A stretch of 7,757 nucleotides of DNA. Source: Phascolarctobacterium sp. GTDB lineage: Bacteria > Bacillota > Negativicutes > Acidaminococcales > Acidaminococcaceae. Under the pieces are notes generated by a model. The model saw only the letters and a list, made by a program, of their open reading frames with translations, made no database searches and had not been told where the DNA came from. Shown piece after piece: positions 1-5,365 of this stretch. The stretch lies in NCBI GenBank assembly GCA_019417125.1, contig DXVZ01000160.1:15314-23070 (forward strand), given 5' to 3'. Each line of letters starts with the position of its first letter. Positions within the stretch are counted from its first letter, which is position 1. Both the position numbers and the translations under genes were made by a program.

Positions 1-192
1 GGTAAATTCTACTAATTCCGGCACAGCAACGCAGACAATTTTATTTTTCGTCAGCGATTCATTCACTTTTTGCAGCACATCTTCGGCAGTAGCGTATTTG
101 TACTTGTGGAAGCTGTTCACGCCGTTTTTGGCCACATAAGCACATTCAGCCATAACGGCAAGTAATTTTTTAGCAATGTTAGTGTTTTCCAT
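1..192 (-). CDS. ERF-family single-strand annealing protein, N-terminal part (runs off left edge)
   Basis: The 64 visible codons resemble the N-terminus of ERF (essential recombination function) proteins, which anneal complementary single strands during phage or plasmid recombination. The segment NSFHKYKYATAEDVLQKVNE (residues about 26-45) matches the typical ERF pattern of an N/K-F-x-x-Y-x-Y-x-x-x-E-D stretch followed by an amphipathic helix, after a short helix with LLAVMAE. The ATG at 192 is preceded by AAAGGAGAG at the correct spacing, so the start is secure. The rest of the protein lies outside the window, so the core domain cannot be checked. The gene begins 28 bases after the terminator of the ParE/Phd module and has no promoter of its own in that gap. 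The PD-(D/E)XK nuclease upstream at 2066-2956 is its natural functional partner. The family call rests on a short stretch recognised by eye. Confidence 0.72.
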   Translation of the reverse strand, partial: MENTNIAKKLLAVMAECAYVAKNGVNSFHKYKYATAEDVLQKVNESLTKNKIVCVAVPELVEFT

Positions 193-219
193 ATTGGCTC
201 TCTCCTTTCAGGGCATAAA

Positions 220-253
220 AACAGCAGGCAACCTCTAATGGCTGCCTGCTGTT
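220..253 (-). terminator. Rho-independent terminator after ParE-like toxin
   Basis: A perfect 11-bp stem (220-230 with 243-253) encloses a 12-base loop. On the minus strand it is followed by TTTTTAT. It lies 14 bases after the toxin stop codon and closes the toxin-antitoxin cassette. The start codon of the ERF gene is only 28 bases further on. Confidence 0.88.
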
Positions 254-266
254 AATTAGTACTTTA

Positions 267-584
267 TTATTTTATCAACCACTGATAATCCTGCCTGCAA
301 TCTACAACATAATCTACATAAACCGTTTCATTCCGAAACTGATAAATTACAAGGAAACGCTTTGCAATAACAAGCTTGCGGTATTTATTATACGGTATAA
401 ATGCTCCTTCAAGAAACGGCGCCCTTTCCGGCAATACCGAAAACGAGCGGATGGCTTTTATTAAATCTGCTTTTATACTTTGGGCATTTTGCAAGCTGTC
501 TGCCGCAATATAAGCGATAATTTCTCCAAGTGCTTCCCTTGCCTTATCTGAAACAATTACCTTATACTGCTTCAAGTTTTCCAT
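267..584 (-). CDS. ParE/RelE-superfamily toxin
   Basis: This 105-residue protein has the layout of the ParE/RelE toxin fold. It opens with a beta strand (YKVIVSDKA, 7-15) and two helices (16-50) containing AREALGEIIAYI and IKADLIKAIRSF. The LPERAPFL turn follows at 51-58. Basic beta strands close the protein: YRKLVIAKRFLVIYQF (68-83) and VYVDYVVDCRQDYQWL (88-103). The family either poisons DNA gyrase (ParE branch) or cleaves mRNA on the ribosome (RelE branch), and sequence alone does not decide which. The terminal RQDY is common in this family. The start ATG lies inside the antitoxin gene, a 23-base overlap, and is preceded by AAAGGAA, indicating translational coupling. The partner is the Phd/YefM antitoxin, and the pair is followed by a strong terminator. 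Nothing suggests that the toxin is broken. Confidence 0.88.
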   Translation of the reverse strand: MENLKQYKVIVSDKAREALGEIIAYIAADSLQNAQSIKADLIKAIRSFSVLPERAPFLEGAFIPYNKYRKLVIAKRFLVIYQFRNETVYVDYVVDCRQDYQWLIK

Positions 585-852
585 TTTCTATTCCTTTCAG
601 CACATCATCAAGATAATGTTCCAGTTCATCAACTGTATATTCTTTATTACCAGCCAAACGTTCAGCTTCTACCGTAAGCAGTGTTTCCCTCAGTTTCAGC
701 ATTTTTTCACGCCTGTTAAAGCTGTCTATGTCCATAACAACCAAATCGCCTTCGCCGTTTTTTGTAAGGTAAACCGGTTCTTTGGTTTTTTTACACAGTT
801 CAGATATTTCGTTATAGTTTTGCCTAATAGCAGCAGATGGTTTTATAATCAT
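562..852 (-). CDS. Phd/YefM-family antitoxin
   Basis: The N-terminal half fits the Phd/YefM DNA-binding antitoxin fold. IKPSAAIRQNYNEISELCKK (3-22) corresponds to the typical 'xxPSxxLRxNxxEIxxxxxx' opening, followed by EPVYLTKNGEGDLVVMDIDSF (26-46 region). That second segment is the family's 'PvxiTknGxxxxvlmsxexf' strand-loop-strand. The acidic C-terminal half (EYTVDELEHYLDDVLKGIEN) would wrap around and neutralise the toxin. An in-frame GTG at 861 gives three more residues. The ATG at 852 is preferred because AGGGTGAG sits 5-6 bases upstream, whereas the GTG has no spaced ribosome binding site. The toxin gene overlaps the 3' end by 23 bases. A promoter with an ideal TATAAT lies just upstream, with short inverted repeats around it, as expected for an autorepressed toxin-antitoxin operon. 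Confidence 0.9.
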   Translation of the reverse strand: MIIKPSAAIRQNYNEISELCKKTKEPVYLTKNGEGDLVVMDIDSFNRREKMLKLRETLLTVEAERLAGNKEYTVDELEHYLDDVLKGIENGKLEAV

Positions 853-867
853 TGTACTCACCCTATA

Positions 868-910
868 TAGTATTATTTTAGTAATATTATACTTCTATTT
901 TGCTATACTA
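868..910 (-). promoter_or_regulatory. Possible operator of Phd/ParE module
   Basis: A hexamer inverted repeat (TAGTAT at 905-910 and ATACTA at 868-873, read on the minus strand) flanks the -10 box. A further AGTA...TACT repeat overlaps the -10 box itself. Phd/YefM antitoxins and their toxin complexes normally bind short palindromes in this position. The AT-rich composition makes chance repeats possible, so this is tentative. Confidence 0.4.
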
Positions 911-914
911 GCAA
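886..914 (-). promoter_or_regulatory. Promoter of Phd/ParE module
   Basis: On the minus strand, -35 TTGCTA (909-914) and -10 TATAAT (886-891) are separated by exactly 17 bases. The expected transcript start is near 879, about 27 bases before the antitoxin ATG at 852. The promoter sits in the AT-rich gap after the 927-1217 gene, so the pair can be expressed independently. Confidence 0.75.
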
Positions 915-926
915 GATTGCACACTC

Positions 927-1217
927 TTAATATTCATTCAGAAAAAGAACTGTCAGCTTATCATATTCATGCCCGTTATTGCTTTCGGCAATTATCCATA
1001 TTTTACCCTCCGAAGTATTATATGAACCTAAAACCATGCCGAAGTTTTTAATAGCTTCGTTATTGCTTTCTGTATCAGCATCTGATACATCGCCCCAGTC
1101 AAGTGCTTTAAAACGGCGCATTGCTGCATAAATTTCTCTTTGAAACATGCCGTTATGGATAGTTTTAGTTGTTATTCCAAGTGTTTGAAATCTCTGTACG
1201 TTATCAAATAAACTCAT
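927..1217 (-). CDS. Small conserved accessory protein of unknown function (DWGD / KIWIIAE type)
   Basis: This is a 96-residue soluble protein with no signal peptide or membrane segment. It has the look of a small family I have seen on Bacillota plasmids and integrative elements. Its hallmarks are a helix with basic residues (MRRFKALDWGD, 33-43), an acidic linker (SDADTESNNEAIKN), a strand pair GSYNTSEGKIWIIAES (64-79), and a C-terminal strand KLTVLFLNEY (87-96). Relatives are sometimes labelled 'type I restriction endonuclease subunit M', but nothing here resembles a methyltransferase, so that name should not be transferred. The ATG at 1217 follows a long purine-rich ribosome binding site (AAAGGAAGGGGGG). 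The gene lies 32 bases after the Fic terminator and has no evident promoter. Its stop is followed directly by the toxin-antitoxin promoter. Function unknown. Confidence 0.75.
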   Translation of the reverse strand: MSLFDNVQRFQTLGITTKTIHNGMFQREIYAAMRRFKALDWGDVSDADTESNNEAIKNFGMVLGSYNTSEGKIWIIAESNNGHEYDKLTVLFLNEY

Positions 1218-1248
1218 AAGCCCCCCTTCCTTTAACGAATAAAAATAA

Positions 1249-1271
1249 CAGGCAGCTTTTCACGCTGCCTG
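1249..1271 (-). terminator. Rho-independent terminator after Fic gene
   Basis: An 8-bp GC-rich stem (1249-1256 with 1264-1271) with a 7-base loop is followed on the minus strand by TTATTTTTATTC. It lies 18 bases after the Fic stop. Its right arm continues into GCTGCCTGCTG, an 11-mer also present in the terminator at 220-253. Confidence 0.83.
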
Positions 1272-1289
1272 CTGCTTAGTTTAAAATTT

Positions 1290-2021
1290 TTAAATGTTAA
1301 AATTTTTTAGTAATTCGTCCAGACGTTTTTCTTCAAGCCCTGCAACAAAATCTGCAAACGGTTCTATATTGCCATTTACTGCGTATTCTTCAAGGCATTT
1401 AAAATATTCAAGCCTTGCCGCCTGCGGTACTGATACCGGCACAAGCCCGTTTGCCATCAGCTGATAGTTCATTATCAGCCGTGAAGTCCTGCCGTTGCCG
1501 TCAATAAAAGGATGGATGCGCACAAATTCAGCGTGCGTCCAGGCGGCATAGGTTATCGGGTCGTCTTTCCTGCGCCATTCGAGGTCGGCATAAAAGTTTT
1601 TTATCTGCTTATAGGCTTCCTGGGGCTCAGGCGGAGTGTGCGCCGCACCGGTAATCCTTACGTTAACACTGCGGTAAAAGCCGCCTGCAAAAATGTTTTC
1701 CATCAAAATTGCGTGTATATCCTTAATGGTTGCTTCATCAAGCTTTCTGGCTTCGGCAATTTTTTCTTTGATGAAACGGTATGCCTTGCGGTGATTTACT
1801 ACTTCGTAAATTTCCCTTAACTTTTTACCGCCTACGGAAATTCCGTCCTCTAAAACGACTTTGGTTTCCATAAGGGAAAGTGTATTGCCTTCAATCGCCG
1901 TTGATTCATGCGTATATTCAATTTCAAAGGCATCTTCCCAATTTTTTAAGGCAAGGCTATCAATGTCTGCACTTAATTTACGGTATTTTTCTGCTTTATC
2001 CAAAATAGCTTGGTATTTCAT
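1290..2021 (-). CDS. Fic-domain protein, class II (N-terminal inhibitory motif)
   Basis: Numbering is from the ATG at 2021 (243 residues). The Fic active-site motif HPFIDGNGRTSR is complete at 170-181. H170 is the expected catalytic base, D174 the Mg2+ ligand, and GNGR the phosphate-binding loop. An N-terminal S-x-x-x-E-G motif (S40 to E44-G45, in STAIEGN) matches the inhibitory helix of class II Fic proteins, whose Glu blocks the gamma-phosphate site of ATP. No separate antitoxin is therefore required. The family usually transfers AMP from ATP to hydroxyl groups of target proteins; the target cannot be inferred. FYRSVNVRITGAAHTPP (about 115-131) forms the usual target-docking flap region. 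An in-frame start at 2033 adds four residues, but GGAG lies 6 bases before the ATG at 2021 and nothing precedes the other. The gene has its own promoter and terminator, between the nuclease and a small unknown gene. Confidence 0.93.
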   Translation of the reverse strand: MKYQAILDKAEKYRKLSADIDSLALKNWEDAFEIEYTHESTAIEGNTLSLMETKVVLEDGISVGGKKLREIYEVVNHRKAYRFIKEKIAEARKLDEATIKDIHAILMENIFAGGFYRSVNVRITGAAHTPPEPQEAYKQIKNFYADLEWRRKDDPITYAAWTHAEFVRIHPFIDGNGRTSRLIMNYQLMANGLVPVSVPQAARLEYFKCLEEYAVNGNIEPFADFVAGLEEKRLDELLKNFNI

Positions 2022-2051
2022 TTTTAGCTCCATATAAATATGATTTTTCTT

Positions 2052-2060
2052 ATTATACCA
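2052..2060 (-). promoter_or_regulatory. Extended -10 promoter of short Fic gene
   Basis: On the minus strand, TGG-TATAAT forms an extended -10 element with a perfect hexamer at 2052-2057. No good -35 box is visible 16-18 bases upstream, as is usual for extended -10 promoters. The transcript would start near 2045, upstream of the GGAG-led ATG at 2021. The site is directly after the stop codon of the nuclease gene. Confidence 0.55.
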
Positions 2061-2065
2061 TAAAT

Positions 2066-2956
2066 TTACGCCGCCTGCTTCATGTTTGCTTTTACCATTC
2101 TGCCGTAAGGGCAGTTATCAGCAACCATGCAGTAATCTTTGCACTTTCTGTCATGCCAGCGTTCTTTCGGTGTGCAAAGCTGAGGCAAGTAGCCTTTTGC
2201 CAAGGCTTCTTTTAGGCGTTTGGCTTTGGTTTCCATGTACAGCTTAATCCAGTGGTCGGAAATTTTGTTGATATTTATGATATACACCTGCCTCTTGATA
2301 TTTCTTTCTTCTGCTATGCGCAGGCTGAAGTCACGGCAAAATGCCTGTATCTTCATGCTCTCAACCTTAAAGCCACGCTGTTCTAAAAGTATGCGGTAGT
2401 AGTTGACCTGTATTGCCCAATCTAAAATATGCCGCACGCCGTCTGTGCGCCATTCTTTCCTGGTCTTAGGCTGACCTTTCTTAATGCCTGTTTTATATAC
2501 CTCGCCTGTCGGTACGTCTACTTTGTAATAGCCCAAAGCGCGCATGAGCTTGTAGGAGCTGGTTATTTTGTAGTCTCCAAGCGTTTTATCGCTAAGGTCT
2601 ATAATCTGACCGTACAGGTCAAATTTGCCGCTGGTTACGTCATCAGCAAGGCGTTCTTCACTTAGGATATTACCTTCGGTAAAGCCTTCATTAATGGTAT
2701 GGACGGCGCTGCCGTGGATAGCGTATAGCTGCTGCATAGGGTCAACGGCGTAATCCGTTGTTTTCTTCAAATATGTTTCCCTTATACCGCAAAGCAGTTC
2801 CGTTACCGTAGGCTCTTTAATGTTCCTATCTACTGATTTTGCTATTGCCCGCAGCGTCGGCAGAAACATACAGCGCTGTTTCCTTACGCAGGATTTTAAA
2901 CAATCCGTTATTTTTACTTTATCGCCATGCGGGCAGATGAATGCTGTTGCTGTCAT
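2066..2956 (-). CDS. Cas4/RecB-type PD-(D/E)XK nuclease with two cysteine clusters
   Basis: This 296-residue protein shows the RecB/Cas4 nuclease motifs in order: GSAVH with H81 and H86, the G-x-x-x-D element (LYGQIIDL, D120), the catalytic core GDYKITS (D128-Y-K130), and the Q183-x-x-x-Y187 helix in WAIQVNYYRILLEQRG. Such enzymes resect DNA ends during phage or plasmid recombination. The C-terminus has C261, C272, C276 and C282, resembling the Fe-S cluster region of Cas4 and AddB. Unusually, an N-terminal set C8, C19, C23, C29 has exactly the same CX10CX3CX5C spacing. Start and stop overlap the preceding gene by ATGA (2953-2956), so the two are translationally coupled. No cas genes or repeats are nearby, so a CRISPR role is unlikely. 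The more probable partner is the ERF annealing protein at the left edge. Nuclease fold is confident; the exact substrate is inferred. Confidence 0.85.
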   Translation of the reverse strand: MTATAFICPHGDKVKITDCLKSCVRKQRCMFLPTLRAIAKSVDRNIKEPTVTELLCGIRETYLKKTTDYAVDPMQQLYAIHGSAVHTINEGFTEGNILSEERLADDVTSGKFDLYGQIIDLSDKTLGDYKITSSYKLMRALGYYKVDVPTGEVYKTGIKKGQPKTRKEWRTDGVRHILDWAIQVNYYRILLEQRGFKVESMKIQAFCRDFSLRIAEERNIKRQVYIININKISDHWIKLYMETKAKRLKEALAKGYLPQLCTPKERWHDRKCKDYCMVADNCPYGRMVKANMKQAA

Positions 2957-3585
2957 GCTGCTAAGCCTCCTTCTTCTTCGTTATATTTAAAACGGTCAAG
3001 ATAAATATACTCCTGCTTTCTGCTGTCGAAACGATACAGCTTTTCGATTCTGTTTACTGCATCCGCAAGCGTTGTATAAGGGGTTGTTTTAGCTTTCGGA
3101 AAGGCAGCGTACAAAAACTCTGCTGCTTCCTGCCACGAGCTAAAATATTCCCTGACCGAACTATCTCCATGGCAGTAATCCAATCTGTACCTTTCGGTAA
3201 AGAACAATCCCTCTATATCTGAATTGATGAATATGCCACAGCCCGGTTCTTCGCTTTGGTACACCATGTTAATTTTGGCGTCATAGATTTTCTGTAACAC
3301 TTTATAAAAGCCATTCATGTTTGCTGCCCACGCGCTTTCAGTCTCTACCTCAAAATAAGCTCCGCATGGGTTTTCTTGTACTGCAAAATCCAAATATGTA
3401 AAAAAGTCATGGCTATCAGCATAAGCTTCTGCCTCGTCATCATTTAAGCCGGCCTGTCTTAAAAATATTCTTACCTTATTTTTTGCAGGCTCATCTACGC
3501 AGGCAGATATTTTATTTAATAAATCTTTTAATGCTTTTTTATCTTCGCCGTAAAAGATAATTCTGTTGGTAAAATAGTTCGGCAT
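2953..3585 (-). CDS. Api92/DUF1281-like protein, second paralogue
   Basis: Numbering is from the ATG at 3585 (210 residues). The opening MPNYFTNRIIFYG resembles the 'MPNWCxNxLxIxG' start of the Api92-like/DUF1281 ferredoxin-fold proteins carried by phages and plasmids, whose function is unknown. Conserved blocks are DFFTYLDF (60-67), TESAW (82-86), MVYQSEEPGC (107-116), FFTERYRLDY (128-137) and EFLYAAFPKA (156-165). By my gapless hand alignment it is about 40% identical to the gene at 3601-4245 over residues 1-165, with the blocks at identical positions. This is a tandem duplication that has diverged. An in-frame TTG at 3594 is rejected because it abuts the GGAGG; the ATG at 3585 is spaced 9 bases from it. 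The gene lies 15 bases after its paralogue and overlaps the nuclease start by ATGA. No membrane segment is seen. Confidence 0.75.
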   Translation of the reverse strand: MPNYFTNRIIFYGEDKKALKDLLNKISACVDEPAKNKVRIFLRQAGLNDDEAEAYADSHDFFTYLDFAVQENPCGAYFEVETESAWAANMNGFYKVLQKIYDAKINMVYQSEEPGCGIFINSDIEGLFFTERYRLDYCHGDSSVREYFSSWQEAAEFLYAAFPKAKTTPYTTLADAVNRIEKLYRFDSRKQEYIYLDRFKYNEEEGGLAA

Positions 3586-3600
3586 TTTATTCAACCTCCG

Positions 3601-4245
3601 TTATTCTTTATTGTTTGCTATGCTAATCATCATACGGTCGCCGTTTTCAAATTTGTTAAAATTGAAGTAGTCGCCGTTCTTTTCTGAAAAGTTGTAGGTT
3701 TTCGTTATTTTCTTACTTGCTTTCTCCAAATCTTCTTCGTAGCCGAGATGCGCTTTGGGAAAAGTAGTATTTAAAAATTCAATCACCTCTTTCCACCAGG
3801 TAAAGTAATAGGTATCGCCGCTTCCTTGGTAACTGTAATCAACTATATAGCGGTCGGTAAAATAAATGCCAAGCTTGTCTGTGTTAATATAAATTTCACA
3901 GCTATGTTCTTCACTTTGGTACACCATTTTAACCGTGCCGTTGTATTTTGCTTTCAGCATATATTCCAATACCGTCATATTCGGATTCCAGGCACTTTCG
4001 GTATCTACACGCAGGTAATAGCCTGCTGTGTCTTTTTCAATATCGGCGTCGCAGTTGGTAAAATAATCCCTGGCGTCGCAGTATTCTCCGTTAGCGACTT
4101 TAGGCAGTCCGCAGAATTTTAGAAACTGCTTAACGGAATTAAGCTTCCGGTCGCCAAGACATTTACTTACAAGCTGGCGTATTTCTTCCAGCGGCTTTTT
4201 GCGTTTACTGTAAAAGACTATGCTGTTGGAACAGTAATTTGGCAT
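3601..4245 (-). CDS. Api92/DUF1281-like protein, first paralogue
   Basis: This 214-residue protein begins MPNYCSNSIVFYS, again the Api92-like/DUF1281 type of N-terminus. It carries DYFTNCDADI (60-69), TESAWNPNM (82-90), MVYQSEEHSC (107-116), YFTDRYIVDY (128-137) and EFLNTTFPKA (156-165). The TESAWNPNM block corresponds to the family's 'TAWxPP' signature. The biochemical role of the family is not known to me; it is common on conjugative plasmids and phages near single-strand binding and recombination genes. The ATG at 4245 has GGGAG about 9 bases upstream. The gene starts 27 bases after the terminator of the longer Fic gene, with no promoter visible in the gap or in the last 100 bases of Fic. 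It appears to lead the cluster of paralogue, paralogue and nuclease, and may depend on read-through. Confidence 0.75.
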   Translation of the reverse strand: MPNYCSNSIVFYSKRKKPLEEIRQLVSKCLGDRKLNSVKQFLKFCGLPKVANGEYCDARDYFTNCDADIEKDTAGYYLRVDTESAWNPNMTVLEYMLKAKYNGTVKMVYQSEEHSCEIYINTDKLGIYFTDRYIVDYSYQGSGDTYYFTWWKEVIEFLNTTFPKAHLGYEEDLEKASKKITKTYNFSEKNGDYFNFNKFENGDRMMISIANNKE

Positions 4246-4272
4246 TTTTAATCACTCCCATACATAGAAAAT

Positions 4273-4298
4273 GCCCCATGACAATAAAGTCATGGGGC
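4273..4298 (-). terminator. Rho-independent terminator after longer Fic gene
   Basis: A perfect 10-bp GC-rich stem (4273-4282 with 4289-4298) with a 6-base loop is followed on the minus strand by ATTTTCTATG. The U-tract is only moderate, so partial read-through into the Api92-like genes is plausible. Confidence 0.78.
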
Positions 4299-4311
4299 TG
4301 TGTTTAGTATT

Positions 4312-5298
4312 TTACTTTTTTCTTCTATACTTTTGGTTTTTGCTGTTTGGCTTATCCGGCACTGTCATCTCAATTAAGCCTTTGGCAAGCGCAGGTTTAA
4401 GGTAGTTGTTGCGGAACGTAGGACGGTGTTTAAGGTTAAGCCGTTCCATTAACTCAACTGCTGTCAGCGTATCATCTGCCAATACTTGTAAAAACTTCTT
4501 AACTTGGTCGGTTTCTTGATCGCCATCTTGGTCGGTAGCAGGTACTTCTTTTAATGCGTCCCTAAGCGCAGTTAGCATAAACTCTACAAAAACTGTACTG
4601 TCTGCTTCTTTGTCGGCTTTGCCGAGTGCGTCATAATATTCTTCCTGCCGCTCTTTTACAAGCGTTTCAACCGGTATCCATGCCAGTATTTCTTTCCATT
4701 CAGCTAACAGCAGCGTATGCCACAATCTGCCCATACGCCCGTTGCCGTCAGCAAAGGGGTGAATAAACTCAAATTCGTAATGGAATACTGCGCTTTTAAT
4801 CAGCGGGTGCGCCGTTGATTTTTGATACCAGCTAAGCAAATTGCCAATATGCTCCGGCACAAATTCAGCAGGCGGAGCCATGTGGACTACCTGGCTGCCT
4901 TTAAATACGCCTACGCCACCGCTTCGGAAATGCCCTGCATTGTTTACAAGTTCTGCCATAAGTATACCGTGTGCTTTAAGCAAATCGCTGACGCTGTACG
5001 GGTTAAAGGTTAAAAGCTGTTCGTATACTTCGTAAGCATTTTTTACTTCTTTAATTTCGGCAGGCGTGCCTAAAATACGTTTGCCATTTAATAACGCTGT
5101 TACCTGCTCAACAGTAAGCGTGTTATTTTCTATCGCCAGCGACGCTTGTATGGTTTTAATGCGGTTGGCACGGCGCAGCTTAGGGTTGTTATTAAGCCCT
5201 GATGTAACAGTGATATGCCCGATAAGCTCGCTTATCTCGGCTATTAAGTCTACTATTTTATTGGTAATGGTATAAGGCGGGTTGTATACTTCTTCCAC
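4312..5298 (-). CDS. Fic-domain protein, class II, with C-terminal winged-helix-like tail
   Basis: This 328-residue Fic protein has a complete active site HPFADGNGRMGR at 180-191 (H180, D184, N186, R188, R191). An N-terminal inhibitory S-x-x-x-E-N motif (S53 to E57-N58, in SLAIENN) makes it a self-inhibited class II enzyme, expected to transfer AMP from ATP to an unknown protein target. HFRSGGVGVFKGSQVVHMAPP (about 123-143) is the usual flap region preceding the core. After a charged linker rich in D, Q and T (253-265), residues 266-326 look like a winged helix: VKKFLQVL, LTAVELMERLNL, TFRNNYLKPALAKGLIEM, and a final KYRRKK. This is typical of the long Fic branch and may bind DNA or RNA. The start is a GTG with GAGGG seven bases upstream. 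It has its own promoter and terminator and differs clearly from the other Fic protein. Confidence 0.93.
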   Translation of the reverse strand: MEEVYNPPYTITNKIVDLIAEISELIGHITVTSGLNNNPKLRRANRIKTIQASLAIENNTLTVEQVTALLNGKRILGTPAEIKEVKNAYEVYEQLLTFNPYSVSDLLKAHGILMAELVNNAGHFRSGGVGVFKGSQVVHMAPPAEFVPEHIGNLLSWYQKSTAHPLIKSAVFHYEFEFIHPFADGNGRMGRLWHTLLLAEWKEILAWIPVETLVKERQEEYYDALGKADKEADSTVFVEFMLTALRDALKEVPATDQDGDQETDQVKKFLQVLADDTLTAVELMERLNLKHRPTFRNNYLKPALAKGLIEMTVPDKPNSKNQKYRRKK

Positions 5299-5334
5299 CG
5301 TAATGCCCTCTTTTCCGGAAGTTTTTACTTCTTT

Positions 5335-5363
5335 ATCTTACCATAAAACAGCTTGTACCGCAA
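5335..5363 (-). promoter_or_regulatory. Promoter of longer Fic gene
   Basis: On the minus strand, -35 TTGCGG (5358-5363) and -10 TAAGAT (5335-5340) are 17 bases apart, with TGG giving an extended -10. The transcript would start near 5328, inside a small inverted repeat (GAAGT 5318-5322 / ACTTC 5327-5331) that could be an operator. The promoter immediately follows the DUF932 stop codon. Confidence 0.55.
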
Positions 5364-5365
5364 AA

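Noticed and set aside
927..1217. Naming the small gene a type I restriction-modification subunit, as some database relatives are.
   Set aside because: At 96 residues with no methyltransferase motif (no FxGxG or NPPF/DPPY), the label has no support in the sequence.
2066..2956. Reading the Cas4-like nuclease as part of a CRISPR-Cas adaptation module.
   Set aside because: No other cas gene, repeat-spacer array or leader is present; the neighbours are phage/plasmid-type, and RecB-type nucleases are common in phage recombination operons.
4312..5298. The two Fic genes as a recent duplication.
   Set aside because: They share only the Fic core motifs and the inhibitory motif type; lengths, flap sequences and C-termini differ, so they were probably acquired independently.
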